DNA from: CAYQDR01 sp964416315
GTDB taxonomy: Bacteria; Methylomirabilota; Methylomirabilia; Rokubacteriales; DASRDR01
Assembly (NCBI GenBank): GCA_964416315.1
Contig: CAYQDR010000016.1
Span: 1 to 55,020 of the forward strand
Length of the DNA: 55,020 nt
Direction: 5' to 3'
In this document: positions 15,245 through 24,224 of the stretch, one piece after another
Layout: every line of letters starts with the position of its first letter
Position numbering within the stretch: position 1 is the stretch's first letter
Notes under the pieces: model-generated
Told to the model about the DNA's origin: nothing
Databases searched by the model: none
The model's input: only the letters and a program-made list of their open reading frames with translations
Position numbers and translations under genes: made by a program

Positions 15245-16055
15245 CGTTCCGCTGACGAGCCCGCACGACCCGCCGATTCCCCCTGGCGGCGCCGCGGCCC
15301 GGCGGCAGGGCCGGCAGGCGTTCTGGCTCTGCGCGTCGTTCCTGCTCTTCTTCGGGGCCTGGGAGGCGGCGGGACGGTGGCCGATCAGCTACGCGCTCCC
15401 GCCGTTCAGCCACACCGTCGTCGCGCTGGGCCGCATGCTCGTCGACGGCACGCTGGCCCGCGCCTACGCCACGACGCTCCAGCCCCTCGGGATCGGGATC
15501 GTCGTCGCCGCGCTGGCCGGGGTCGGCCTGGGGATCGGCATGGGCCTCTCGCGGACGATCGAGTGGCTCGGCCTGCCGGTCTTCGTGATCGCCCAGGCGG
15601 CCCCCATGGCGGCCATCATCCCGCTGATCACCTACGTCTACGGCATCGGCCTGACCGCCAAGGTGCTGGCCGTGCTCGTCCTGTCGGTCCCCGTCGTCAC
15701 GATGAACTCGTACAAGGGCATCCGGAACACGAACCCGTCGCTCCTCGAGATGTGCCGCGCGTTCCTGGGGACGCGCCGGCAGGAGGTCCTGAAGATCGTC
15801 CTCCCCCACGCCGCCGGGCTCGTGTTCGCGGGCCTCCGCCTCGGGGTGGCGATGGGGTTCATCGGGGTCGTGATCGCGGAGCTGCTGATCACGCCCACCG
15901 GGATCGGCGACCTGATCACCTATCACGGCTCGGTCGCGGACTATCCCGAGATGTACGCCGCGATCGCCTCGATCATCGCGCTGGGGGCGCTCACGATCTA
16001 CGCGCTGGAGCGCCTGGAGCGCCGGATCTTGCCCCCGGAGATGCGCGGATCGTGA
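15174..16055 (+). CDS. ABC transporter permease 1, NitT/TauT type
   Basis: Integral membrane protein with about six hydrophobic segments, beginning with FWLCASFLLFFGAWEAAG. The cytoplasmic EAA loop is ALLEMCRAFLGTRRQEVLKIVLP-like, with the ATPase-docking G and the terminal I-x-LP. The only ATG/GTG/TTG start in frame is the ATG at 15174, which overlaps the binding-protein gene by 71 nt; a CTG at 15252 would avoid the overlap and may be the real start. The 3' end overlaps the ATPase gene by 4 nt. Confidence 0.85.
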   Translation: MARRWRTSGCSGRSEPRSPGWGTDVPLTSPHDPPIPPGGAAARRQGRQAFWLCASFLLFFGAWEAAGRWPISYALPPFSHTVVALGRMLVDGTLARAYATTLQPLGIGIVVAALAGVGLGIGMGLSRTIEWLGLPVFVIAQAAPMAAIIPLITYVYGIGLTAKVLAVLVLSVPVVTMNSYKGIRNTNPSLLEMCRAFLGTRRQEVLKIVLPHAAGLVFAGLRLGVAMGFIGVVIAELLITPTGIGDLITYHGSVADYPEMYAAIASIIALGALTIYALERLERRILPPEMRGS

Positions 16056-16825
16056 GCGCGCCGGCCGACGCCGTCGTCGACGTCCGGGGGATCGGCAAGA
16101 CCTACGAGACCGGGGTCGAAGCCCTGCGGGAGGTGACCGCGGCCTTCCCCGGGGGGCGGCTCACCACCGTCGTCGGCCCCAGCGGGTGCGGGAAGACCAC
16201 CCTGCTCAAGATCATCGGGGGCCTGATCCGGCCGAGCGCGGGCGAGGTGTGGGTCGCCGGGCGGAAGGTCGAAGGCCCCGGGCCGGAGCGGGCCTTCGTC
16301 TTCCAGGACTTCGCCCTGCTCCCGTGGGCGACCGTCCTGCGGAACGTCGCGTTCGGCCTCGAGCTCCGCGGCGTGCCCCGCGAGGCGCGGGACGACGTCG
16401 CCCGACAGCGGGTCGCGGAGGTCGGGCTCGCCGGGTTCGAGGGGAGCTACCCGCACCAGCTCTCGGGCGGCATGCGGCAGCGGGTGGGGCTGGCGCGCGC
16501 CCTGGCGGTCGACGCCGACATCATCCTCATGGACGAGCCGTTCTCGTCGGTGGACGAGCAGACTCGCCGGAAGTTCCAGGAGGACCTCCTCGTCCTCCTG
16601 CGGGACCGCCGGAAGACGGTGATCTTCGTCACCCACAGCATCGAGGAGGCGGTGTACCTGTCCGACCGCGTCGTCCTCCTGTCCCCGCGGCCGGGGTCGG
16701 TGTCGCGGGTCATCCAGCCGACCATCGAGCGCGGCGGGCGGAGCCCGGACGAGATCCGTCGCGACAAGGGCTACCTCGACGCGGTGGACGAGATCTGGCA
16801 GATCCTCAAGCAGCACGTGGTCTGA
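16052..16825 (+). CDS. ABC transporter ATP-binding protein, NitT/TauT type
   Basis: Energising subunit, 257 residues. Walker A GPSGCGKTT, Q-loop FVFQDFALLPW (the FQD-x-x-LLPW form is diagnostic of the nitrate/sulfonate subfamily), signature LSGGMRQRVGLARAL, Walker B ILMDEPFSSVDEQTR and switch His in VTHSIEEAVYLSDRVV. The GTG start at 16052 shares the GTGA with the stop of permease 1. It serves both permeases. Confidence 0.93.
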   Translation: MSAPADAVVDVRGIGKTYETGVEALREVTAAFPGGRLTTVVGPSGCGKTTLLKIIGGLIRPSAGEVWVAGRKVEGPGPERAFVFQDFALLPWATVLRNVAFGLELRGVPREARDDVARQRVAEVGLAGFEGSYPHQLSGGMRQRVGLARALAVDADIILMDEPFSSVDEQTRRKFQEDLLVLLRDRRKTVIFVTHSIEEAVYLSDRVVLLSPRPGSVSRVIQPTIERGGRSPDEIRRDKGYLDAVDEIWQILKQHVV

Positions 16826-16836
16826 GGAGGCGCGTC

Positions 16837-17586
16837 GTGTCCGGACGCGTGCGGTTGCCCGCGGCGCTCTCGCTCCTGGTGTGGTGCCTCGCCTGGGAGC
16901 TGATCGGGCAGGCCGGGCTCTCGACGATCGTCCCGCCGGTCTCGCGGGTCGTGCTGGCGGGAGCGACCGTCGTCCCCACCGAGAAGTTCGGCGCGGCGGC
17001 GCTGATCTCGCTCCGCTCGTTCGCCGTCGGGATGGGGCTGGCGCTCCTCGTGGGGATCCCGGTCGGCGTGGTGATGGCCCGGGTGGCGGGCGTGGGCCGG
17101 ATCGTCGGCGTGTGGGTCAACGTCTTCGTCAGCGCTCCGGTCTCGGCCCTCGTCCCAATGCTCATGGCGGTGGTCGGCATCGGGGAGACGACCGTCGTCG
17201 TCACGGTCTTCCTCTTCGCCGTCTTCGTGATCATCCTGGATACGCGGGTGGGCGTCCAGCAGGCCAGCCGGTCCCTCGTGGAGATGGCCCGGGCGTTCGG
17301 CGCGCGGCGCCATCAGGTCTACACGAAGGTGCTGCTCCTGAGCGCGCTGCCCGAGATCCTGATCGGCGTCCGCCTCGGCGCCATCCGCGGGGTCAAGGGC
17401 GTGGTCATCGGACAGCTCCTGGTCGCCATCATCGGGGTGGGCGAGCTCTTCGAGCTCTACTCGAAGCACTTCCTGATGGAGGAGTTCTGGGCGCTCGTGA
17501 TCCTCGTGTTCGCGTTCGCCTTCGCGGTCTCGGAAGCCATCGCGTACCTCGAGCGTCGCGTGGAGTACTATGCCCGGGCGCGCTGA
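16837..17586 (+). CDS. ABC transporter permease 2, NitT/TauT type
   Basis: Second, distinct permease of 249 residues with six hydrophobic segments; EAA loop reads SLVEMARAFGARRHQVYTKV, then LLLSALPEI. Start is GTG at 16837 behind GAGGAGG. The presence of two non-identical permeases, one ATPase and one binding protein in a single operon indicates a heterodimeric channel. The gene ends overlapping the next reading frame, which could be cotranscribed. Confidence 0.88.
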   Translation: MSGRVRLPAALSLLVWCLAWELIGQAGLSTIVPPVSRVVLAGATVVPTEKFGAAALISLRSFAVGMGLALLVGIPVGVVMARVAGVGRIVGVWVNVFVSAPVSALVPMLMAVVGIGETTVVVTVFLFAVFVIILDTRVGVQQASRSLVEMARAFGARRHQVYTKVLLLSALPEILIGVRLGAIRGVKGVVIGQLLVAIIGVGELFELYSKHFLMEEFWALVILVFAFAFAVSEAIAYLERRVEYYARAR

Positions 17587-18232
17587 GGCCCGACGCGGAA
17601 TGCGCGCGCCATCTTCGGGAGCGCTGCGGGGGAGCGAACGGGGGGTGTCGAGCGCGGGTCCGCGTCGCGCGTCGGTTCCCCTTCGAGTGCTGCTGGCGGT
17701 CGTCTTCTGCCTGTGGGCGGCATCGGTCGCGGAGGCCTCGGAGTCGGTCTGGGAGGCCCTGCGCACGCCCGGTGCCGTGGTGGTGCTGCGCCACAGCTAT
17801 GCCCCCGGGGCGTTCGATCCGCCCGACGCCAGGCTCGACGACTGCACGACGCAGCGGAACCTCGACGAGACCGGCCGGGCGCAAGCCCGGCGGATCGGCG
17901 AGGCGTTCCGGCAGCAGGGCCTCACGGTCGGCGCGGTCTTGTCGAGCCCGCGCTGCCGTTGCCTGGACACCGCCCGCCTGGCCTTCGGGCGGGTGGAGTC
18001 GTGGGACGTCCTGCAAGGCGCGCTGCGTGACGCGGAACGGCGCCGGCGGCAGCTCGCCGAGATGCGGCAGAGGATCGCAGCGCATCGGAGCGGTCCGCCG
18101 CTGGTCCTGGTCACCCATGGCAGCGTGGTCACCGACCTGACCGGCCTCAGCATCCGGATGGGCGAGTTCGTCGTGCTGCGGCGCGCGGCCGATGGGAGCC
18201 ATGCGGTCGCGGGCCAGTTCTACGTCGAGTGA
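17570..18232 (+). CDS. Secreted histidine-phosphatase-superfamily protein
   Basis: About 220 residues. An N-terminal basic region is followed by the hydrophobic LRVLLAVVFCLWAASVAEA, a signal peptide. The phosphatase fold is visible as VVVLRHSYAPG (the RHG motif changed to RHS), RNLDETGRAQARRIGEAF, VLSSPRCRCLDTARLAF, and LVTHGSVVTDLTGL with the second His. The first Arg-His pair and second His remain, so catalysis is possible. Start is uncertain: ATG 17570 (17-nt overlap with the permease) or ATG 17600. Substrate unknown. Confidence 0.8.
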   Translation: MPGRAEARRGMRAPSSGALRGSERGVSSAGPRRASVPLRVLLAVVFCLWAASVAEASESVWEALRTPGAVVVLRHSYAPGAFDPPDARLDDCTTQRNLDETGRAQARRIGEAFRQQGLTVGAVLSSPRCRCLDTARLAFGRVESWDVLQGALRDAERRRRQLAEMRQRIAAHRSGPPLVLVTHGSVVTDLTGLSIRMGEFVVLRRAADGSHAVAGQFYVE

Positions 18233-18260
18233 CGGACGCATGGCGGTGCAGGAGGGGGTT

Positions 18261-18791
18261 ATGGAATGGCGGGAGCTGATGGTGGACGGGTACGACCGAT
18301 TGCCGGATGGGATGAAGGATGTGCTGGCGGGTCTTTCGATGGCTGACCTGGACCGGCAGCCGCATCGCGGCTGCAACAGCCTCGGCTGGACGGCATGGCA
18401 CCTGACGCGCGTGCAGGACAGCCAGATTGCCGACCTCATGGGCGACGAGCAGCTCTGGACACGGGATGGCTGGCACGAGAAGTTCAAGCGCCCCGCCGAG
18501 CCCGACGACACGGGATACGGACACACGCCAGCGCAGGTGAGAGCCTTCGAGTCCCCCAGCGTCAGGATCCAGCTCGAGTACCTGGGGGCGGTCGTCGAGC
18601 GGACCAAGCAGTATCTCGCGTCCCTCACTCCCTCCGACCTCGACCGCGAGCTCGACGAGCCGTGGTCCACACCTCGGCCGACCGTGGGCGTTCGACTCGT
18701 GAGCGTTCTGGCCGACTGCCATCAGCACGCCGGTGAGGCGTCCTACATCCGTGGCTTGCTCAAGGCTAGAGGCAAACGGGCAGTCCGTTGA
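18261..18791 (+). CDS. DinB-like / DUF664 family protein
   Basis: Four-helix-bundle protein of 176 residues in the DinB/maleylpyruvate-isomerase superfamily, whose members bind a metal and often a low-molecular-weight thiol. The candidate metal histidines are in TAWHLTRVQDSQ and DCHQHAGEASYIRGL. GGAGGGGG at 18251-18258 favours the ATG at 18261, though an ATG at 18240 is in the same frame. No biochemical role can be assigned. Confidence 0.78.
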   Translation: MEWRELMVDGYDRLPDGMKDVLAGLSMADLDRQPHRGCNSLGWTAWHLTRVQDSQIADLMGDEQLWTRDGWHEKFKRPAEPDDTGYGHTPAQVRAFESPSVRIQLEYLGAVVERTKQYLASLTPSDLDRELDEPWSTPRPTVGVRLVSVLADCHQHAGEASYIRGLLKARGKRAVR

Positions 18792-18830
18792 CGGATATCG
18801 CCGGAGACCTTCATGCAATAATCGGTGTGC

Positions 18831-18871
18831 GAGGCGTTAGCTCAGCCCGGTAGAGATCCTGCCTTTTAAGC
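18831..18871 (+). repeat. tRNA-Lys 5' half (attachment-site-like repeat, copy 1)
   Basis: The 41 nt match nt 1-41 of the intact tRNA-Lys at 37356 with a single mismatch at nt 26 (A for C). The match stops immediately after TTTTAAGC, that is, just 3' of the anticodon loop. The 3' half of the tRNA is absent, so this is not a functional tRNA. It most likely marks the left end of an integrated element or a recombination scar. Confidence 0.8.
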
Positions 18872-18890
18872 TCCCCGGGAAAACGAAGCT

Positions 18891-18928
18891 CCTCGGCAAG
18901 TCACGGACTTGCCGAGGGGTTTTTCGTT
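18891..18928 (+). terminator. Rho-independent terminator
   Basis: Perfect 12-bp stem CCTCGGCAAGTC (18891-18902) with its complement (18906-18917), 3-nt loop ACG, then GG, five T, CG and four T. It lies 20 bp after the half-tRNA. A diverged copy of this segment and its downstream 35 bp exists at about 37046-37108. Confidence 0.8.
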
Positions 18929-19055
18929 TTGTGGTTGGCTGGCGGAGGCTGGTTTGGGGCCGATTCTAAGCCGTCGCGGGCATACTTCCGGGCATACTTC
19001 GTCAGGGCGGTGTGGACGGTTGCGCGATGCGCCTCCCGGACGCGGGCTCAACCTT

Positions 19056-19412
19056 CGGGACGTGGTGCTCGTGGACCGAGGCGCTGCACGGGCCGAAGAG
19101 ACATGGGCGACAATCCGCGAGAGCGGTGGTGAAGCGACCGTATGCGAGGCCGATGTCACTCGGGCCGCAGATTGCGAGCGCATGGTCAGCGTGGCTCGGG
19201 AGCGCTATGGCCGTCTCGACATCTTGGTGAACAACGTCGGGATCCTCGGCTTTGGCTCCGCTCCGGACGTGATGGAAGAAGAGTGGGACAAAGTCTTGAA
19301 CGTCAACCTCAAGAGCATGATGCTGGCTAGCAAGTTCGCGATCCCCGAGATGATCCGGATCCGGGGCGGTGGAGGGTCGATTATCAACATTTCCTCGCTT
19401 GCCGCGTTCCGG
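19056..19412 (+). pseudogene. Short-chain dehydrogenase fragment
   Basis: In-frame middle of a classical SDR: RDVVLVDRGAARAEETWATI, ADVTRAADCERMV, DILVNNVGILGFGS, EEEWDKVLNVNLKSMM, and the catalytic-Ser strand SIINISSLAAF. The N-terminal TGxxxGIG cofactor loop and the catalytic YxxxK are both missing, since homology ends shortly after the serine. Both ends were lost, so it is a dead fragment within the putative island. Confidence 0.8.
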
Positions 19413-19525
19413 GGATTGTGCCAGACGGTTTACGTGACTCCCGGTAGGCCCCCGGAACCCTCAGGAGGCGTGGTATCATTGGGCGCACTCGTGAGCCTAG
19501 CCGACCGGGCGGAAGGGAGACGGCC

Positions 19526-20617
19526 ATGAATGGGCGGCGCGGTCGGGAAACCTCGGACAACCCTCGCTACGCCGTCGCTGAGGGCCATCGCGACGTCTAC
19601 GAACAGGTCTACCACCGTCTACGCGGGCACCGAGCACCACTTCAGGAGATACTGCTGCCGCGTCTGAAGGTGGGCGGTGTTGTCCTCCTCGTGTACGCGG
19701 TGTGCGGTGACACCGTGGATCACGCCGAGGGGACGGACCGTCCGATGTGGGCCGCCCTGGAACACATCGATCAATTCTTCCTCGAGGTGGAGCAGCCCGA
19801 CTCGGGCATGATGCTGGTTCGGTGGCGCGAGGACCTGGAGCATCTGAGCGACGGCAGGATTCGCTTCCTGTTCCACTTCGAAGGGGGGAGCCCGCTCGAA
19901 GGCAGCGTTGGTGCGCTTCGCAGTTTCTACCGACTGGGGCTGCGGTCGATGCAGCTCGTGCACAACCGCCGAAACTTGCTAGGCGACGGGGTGGCCGAGC
20001 GCGGCAGCGGAGGCGGACTGACCAGAACGGGCGAAGCTGTCCTGCGTGAGATGGAACGTCTGGGGATTGTCGTTGACCTCGCACATGCGTCCGAAGCGAC
20101 CTTCTACCACGCGCTCCGGGTTGCCACCCGGCCGGTGGTCGTCAGCCACTCGAACTGCGCATCGGTCTGCGCGCACGTGCGCAACCTGTCCGACAAACAA
20201 CTCGGCACGATCCGAGAGAACGGCGGCTTGGTGGGCGTGAACCTGATCGCTGCCTTCGTGGACGCAGAGCGCCCGACCATCGACCGTCTCGTCGATCACA
20301 TCGAGCATCTCGCTGGGTTCATCGGCATCGACCACGTCTACGTGGGGGGCGACTCGATCAAGTATGAAGGACCGCGGTCGCTAAGAGACGTGCGGTACGC
20401 GAGCCCCGAAGGCGTATTCGTGGAGGATCTCGAAGAGGCAGACCAGTATCCAAACCTCGCTGCCGCCCTCTTGCGTCGCGGATACAAGGAAGCAGATGTC
20501 GCAGGCGTCATGGGAGCGAATCTCATCCGCTACCTGCATCAGACCCTTCCCTCGCGAACGCAGGCGATGGTGTCGCCGCTGGCGGCCGAACGGGTCGGCA
20601 CCGAGAGCGGCGGATAG
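19526..20617 (+). CDS. Membrane dipeptidase (peptidase family M19)
   Basis: Zinc dipeptidase of the renal-dipeptidase type, 363 residues. Expected metal ligands are present: His-x-Asp in AEGHRDVYEQ, bridging Glu in FHFEGGSPLE, and His residues in VDLAHASEATF and VVSHSN. The Asp near the end (YVGGDSIKYEG) replaces the usual SDFDG. The family cleaves L,D- or D-configured dipeptides and some N-acyl amino acids. No export signal is visible. ATG 19526 follows GGGAG. It precedes the ABC/FAH cluster and may process its substrate. Confidence 0.87.
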   Translation: MNGRRGRETSDNPRYAVAEGHRDVYEQVYHRLRGHRAPLQEILLPRLKVGGVVLLVYAVCGDTVDHAEGTDRPMWAALEHIDQFFLEVEQPDSGMMLVRWREDLEHLSDGRIRFLFHFEGGSPLEGSVGALRSFYRLGLRSMQLVHNRRNLLGDGVAERGSGGGLTRTGEAVLREMERLGIVVDLAHASEATFYHALRVATRPVVVSHSNCASVCAHVRNLSDKQLGTIRENGGLVGVNLIAAFVDAERPTIDRLVDHIEHLAGFIGIDHVYVGGDSIKYEGPRSLRDVRYASPEGVFVEDLEEADQYPNLAAALLRRGYKEADVAGVMGANLIRYLHQTLPSRTQAMVSPLAAERVGTESGG

Positions 20618-20633
20618 TCTCGCCAGCCCCCAG

Positions 20634-20735
20634 CTTCGCGTCGTGTTCCTGGGCGCAACGGTAACCTCCGATGCCGGGCTGCTGCCGTACGAGTCGGACG
20701 GGCGTCTTGGCCTGAGCGCGCTGATCGAGCGACAC
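20634..20735 (+). pseudogene. N-terminal fragment of an IS1380-like transposase
   Basis: Thirty-four codons read LRVVFLGATVTSDAGLLPYE then SDGRLGLSALIERH, matching the start of IS1380-family transposases (the T-S-D-(A/G)-G-L-L...(D/E)-x-RLGL pattern). After this the frame continues to a stop at 20801 without further resemblance, so the catalytic DDE core is gone. It occupies the gap 20618-20858. No terminal inverted repeats are recognisable. Confidence 0.65.
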
Positions 20736-20858
20736 CCCACGTCGGGCGAGGCGGCTGGAGCGGAGCCGAAGGAGAGTGATCGGGGGCTCATGTCGACTTG
20801 ACGAATGTGGTTGGTTCCCCAAGCAGTGTGGCCAACAACCCAGAAACCAGGAGGAGCC

Positions 20859-21956
20859 ATGGACCTCGCTAAGACGCGTTGTGGCCTCTTAGGGGTACTG
20901 ACGGGCTTCGCAATCATCGGGCTGTCGGCGGTGCCGTCCCTGGCGCAGGAGCCGCCGCGGCAGGGCCCCGCGGTCTGGGACTATCTGGCTGGCCTGCCGA
21001 AGGACAGACGGCTCGAAGTGATGGCCCGCGAGGCCAAGCGGGAGGGCCGTTTCACCATCTATGGTGCGCTCGGGATCGATCGCGCCAACATCTTTATCAG
21101 GATCTTCAACGAGCGGTACCCGGACGTGAAGGTCGAGTTCGTCCGCTTGACGGAACCCGAGGTGACCGACAAGGTCCTGCTCGAGCACCGAACCGGCCGG
21201 GTCAACCACGACCTGGCGGCCTCGACGGTGACGTGGATGAATCTGCTCGCGGAGGCACTAGCCCCTTACGAGACCACGAGTTGGGATGAGTTCGACCAGC
21301 GTTTCAAGCTCGGTAGCAAGAAAGAGGGCTGGACAGCGGTCGTCTACGACCTGCTGGCCACGACGATCGCGTGGCGAGCCGACCGCGTCAAGAAAGAAGA
21401 AGCCCCCAAGACGCTGTCCGACCTCGCGAATCCAAAATGGAAGGGACGCACCGGAGTCACGACGCACCTCGAAAACATGATGAACGGTCTCATCCAGGTG
21501 CTCGGGGAGCAGAAGGCCATGGAGCTGGTTCGCAGGCTGGCGGCCCTCGACAACCGGCTCTACCGGAGCCACGCGGCCCTGTCGCAAGGCCTTGCAGCCG
21601 GCGAGTTTGACGTTGCCTGGGATCTCGCGTCGCACCGTCCGGTGGGCTTGATCCAGAAGGGCGCGCCGGTCGACTTCGTGTTTCAGGACCCGCTGTTCGG
21701 GTTGGGCGCCACCTTCTCTGTCGTGAAGGGGGCCCGGAGTCCGTACGCGGCCGCCCTCTTCATGGACTACGTCACCCAGGCCGGTCCTCTGGAAAAGCTC
21801 GACAAGGTAGAAGGCGGTCGGTTCTTCGGCCACCTCAAAGGGAACTTCACGAACCGCTTGGCGGACTATCCCCGCCTCACTCTCTACACCCCCATCTCCG
21901 CCGATCGGTTCAAGGAGCTTAACCGTCTCGCAGAGGAGCTGTTCGTCCGACGCTGA
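20859..21956 (+). CDS. ABC transporter substrate-binding protein (iron/polyamine-type)
   Basis: Extracellular solute-binding protein of 365 residues. The signal peptide is residues 1-30 (core LLGVLTGFAIIGLSAVPSLA, cleavage near AQE). The mature region has EGRFTIYGALGIDRANIFIR, RYPDVKVEFVRL and LANPKWKGRTGV, the pattern of Fe(III)/thiamine/polyamine-type binding proteins (families 1/6). ATG 20859 lies behind AGGAGGAG. The matching permease and ATPase are at 24225 and 26064, with metabolic genes between them. In such catabolic clusters these proteins often bind organic acids rather than iron; the ligand is unknown. Confidence 0.87.
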   Translation: MDLAKTRCGLLGVLTGFAIIGLSAVPSLAQEPPRQGPAVWDYLAGLPKDRRLEVMAREAKREGRFTIYGALGIDRANIFIRIFNERYPDVKVEFVRLTEPEVTDKVLLEHRTGRVNHDLAASTVTWMNLLAEALAPYETTSWDEFDQRFKLGSKKEGWTAVVYDLLATTIAWRADRVKKEEAPKTLSDLANPKWKGRTGVTTHLENMMNGLIQVLGEQKAMELVRRLAALDNRLYRSHAALSQGLAAGEFDVAWDLASHRPVGLIQKGAPVDFVFQDPLFGLGATFSVVKGARSPYAAALFMDYVTQAGPLEKLDKVEGGRFFGHLKGNFTNRLADYPRLTLYTPISADRFKELNRLAEELFVRR

Positions 21957-22122
21957 GCGCCGGGGATGCCGAGCTCGATGGGCCTGGTGACGTGCCTGAA
22001 CGTTCCGTTCTCGGGCGGCGCGACCATCGTCCGGTCTCGCTACCGGCAACGGCGTTCGATTGAAACGGGGTTCTGCAGACACCCCGACGTTGTGAGGCCA
22101 TAGGGGGATTGGACGACACGCC

Positions 22123-23097
22123 GTGAAGATCAAGAAGGCCAGTCCCGGGCTTGACCAGCGAAACCTGCTTGGTCGGCTTCTCGGGTCGGATTTTGAGATA
22201 GAGGACTTAGACCGAACACGCCCTCTCGCTTCGCAGGTGGCCGATGCCGACGTGTTGTTGGTGCGCGAGCTGCCGATCACCCGCGAAGTGATCGACGCAG
22301 CACCGAGCCTGAAGCTGATTCAACGGCCCGGCGACCATCTTCCGGTCATGGACCTCGATCGCGCGCGCGAGCGGGGCATCTACGTGTGCCGGCTCCCGTC
22401 ACGCATCCAGGGGGGCGCCGCCCGCGATGTGGCCGAGCACGCGTTCTTCCTACTGCTTGCCGTCGCGAAACAGCACAAGAGGGCCGAAGAGAAGATGAGG
22501 ATGCGCATTCTTGGCCTTCCCAAGACCATGCGGCTGCAAGGGAAGACTCTGGGGCTCGTGGGTGTCGGCAATACGGGGAAGGAACTCGCGCGGCTCGCAA
22601 TTGGGTTCGGAATGCGGGTGGTTGCGGTCAAGCGTACGCCGGACCCGACGCTCGCGGGCGAACTCGGCTTATCCTTCCTCGGAATGATGGGTGATCTACC
22701 CGCGGTCCTGGCTGAGGCCGATTTCGTGTCGCTCCATCTGCCGATGACGCCTGAGACGGTCGATTTCATCGGGAGCCGCGAAATCGGCATGATGAAAGAC
22801 GGCGCCGTCCTGATCAACATTGCGCGTTCTCACATGGTCAACAAGGCCGCGGTCCACGATGCTCTCCTGTCGGGTAAGCTGGGGGGTGTCGGCCTGGACG
22901 TGTTCTGGCAGGAACCCCCAGACCCAGACGACCCGCTTCTGTCCTTGCCACACGTGATCTTCACGCCGCACATCGCCGGCGACACGGTGGAGACCGAACA
23001 GCGTCTCGCCGAGCTGACGGCGGAAAACGTCCGACTCGTGGCACGCGGCGACCAACCACGGTACGTGGTCGGAATCGACGTCGACGCGGGGAGTTAG
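22123..23097 (+). CDS. D-isomer-specific 2-hydroxyacid dehydrogenase
   Basis: NAD(P)-dependent 2-keto/2-hydroxy acid oxidoreductase, 324 residues. Cofactor loop GLVGVGNTGKELARLAIGFG; catalytic Arg in INIARSHMVNKAAV, Glu in FWQEPPDPDDPLL and His in FTPHIAGDT. The Arg motif reads ARSH instead of the common ARG. GTG start at 22123 with a weak GGGGG upstream. It lies between the binding protein and an FAH enzyme, so its substrate is probably the acid imported by that system. Confidence 0.87.
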   Translation: MKIKKASPGLDQRNLLGRLLGSDFEIEDLDRTRPLASQVADADVLLVRELPITREVIDAAPSLKLIQRPGDHLPVMDLDRARERGIYVCRLPSRIQGGAARDVAEHAFFLLLAVAKQHKRAEEKMRMRILGLPKTMRLQGKTLGLVGVGNTGKELARLAIGFGMRVVAVKRTPDPTLAGELGLSFLGMMGDLPAVLAEADFVSLHLPMTPETVDFIGSREIGMMKDGAVLINIARSHMVNKAAVHDALLSGKLGGVGLDVFWQEPPDPDDPLLSLPHVIFTPHIAGDTVETEQRLAELTAENVRLVARGDQPRYVVGIDVDAGS

Positions 23098-23206
23098 CAT
23101 GACGTACTGATCGCCCCCGGTGCCAGCCATCGGTTTCGTGTTTCGGGATCCGGCGCCGGGGCTCGGGCGAAGCCCGGCGCGCTACCAGGATGTCGGAGGG
23201 ACGGAG

Positions 23207-24220
23207 ATGAGGCTCGCAACGTACTTCGATGGCGAGATGAGGATTGGGGTCGCGGTCGACGAGCGCAACGAGATGTGGGACCTGCGGACCCTGTATGCTC
23301 TGTACCTGCTCGAAACCGAGCGCACGCCTGGGTACCGGGCACTCGCGGAGATGCTCGTCCCGGCCGACATGGCGCTGTTTATCCGACTCCACCACCGCCG
23401 GCTCGACGAGTTCCGGGAGGCGCTTGCGTTTGTCACAGCGCACCGCGGTCGTCTGGAAGGCTTCTCGCTCCCCGGGACTGCGCTCGTGCGGCCACTCGAT
23501 GGAGTCCGGTTGCTGCCGCCCGTGATGAGCCCCAGCAAAGTCATCTGCTGCGGCAACTCGTACGCGGAGTACCTTGTCCAGCAGAAGCTGCCGCGGTCGG
23601 AATGGCCCCAGGATGTCAAGATCTCCTTCTTGAAGTCGCCGACGGCACTGATCGGCCATCGCGAGACCATCCACTTCCCGCCCGACTCCCGGGAGTGGGA
23701 CTACGAGAACGAGCTTGCCATCGTCATCGGCCGGCCGTGCCGGGACATCTCCGAATCGCAGGCCGACGAGTACATCTTCGGCTATTCGATTCTCAACGAC
23801 GCGTGCGTCCGCGACATCCCCAGGTGGACGGGGAGCTACGACAGTCCGCGCGGGAAAGCATGCGACACCTTTGCGCCATTCGGCCCGTGGATCGTTCCCG
23901 CGCCGTATCTTGATGGCGACCCGAACGATTTGAGACTGGTCACCACGATTGACGGCGAGGTCAGGCAGGACACGCGGACCTCCGGCTGTCTGTGGACCGT
24001 GCAGCGAATCGTCGCGTTCATCTCGCGGTATATCCGGCTACTGCCGGGCGACGTCATCTCGACGGGGAGTGGGCCAGGCAACGCCCTGTCCGGGCCGGGC
24101 GACTTCATGAAAGTGGGCCAAGTTGTCCGTTGTGAGATCGAGGGCATCGGTGCAATCGAGAACCCGGTTGGGATCCGTCGCTGGTCCTCCGAGCTCGCCC
24201 CGCTTCCCCCGGTGAGCTGA
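23207..24220 (+). CDS. Fumarylacetoacetate hydrolase (FAH) family protein
   Basis: 337 residues. The C-terminal FAH fold has the metal-binding Glu pair in WDYENELAIVIG (near residues 167 and 169), the second-shell Asp in LNDACVRDI, and VISTGSGPGNALSGPGDFMKVG near the end. Family activities include acylpyruvate and fumarylacetoacetate hydrolysis, oxaloacetate decarboxylation and 2-keto-3-deoxy-sugar-acid cleavage. ATG 23207 follows GGAGGGACGGAG. Its metal site is intact, unlike the paralogue at 27211. Confidence 0.88.
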   Translation: MRLATYFDGEMRIGVAVDERNEMWDLRTLYALYLLETERTPGYRALAEMLVPADMALFIRLHHRRLDEFREALAFVTAHRGRLEGFSLPGTALVRPLDGVRLLPPVMSPSKVICCGNSYAEYLVQQKLPRSEWPQDVKISFLKSPTALIGHRETIHFPPDSREWDYENELAIVIGRPCRDISESQADEYIFGYSILNDACVRDIPRWTGSYDSPRGKACDTFAPFGPWIVPAPYLDGDPNDLRLVTTIDGEVRQDTRTSGCLWTVQRIVAFISRYIRLLPGDVISTGSGPGNALSGPGDFMKVGQVVRCEIEGIGAIENPVGIRRWSSELAPLPPVS

Positions 24221-24224
24221 CCCC

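Noticed and set aside
18831..18904. A functional tRNA-Lys at 18.83 kb
   Set aside because: After nt 41 the anticodon stem, T-arm and acceptor 3' strand are missing.
22000..22122. A riboswitch or leader before the 2-hydroxyacid dehydrogenase
   Set aside because: Only weak, short complementarities are visible and no known riboswitch core motif appears.
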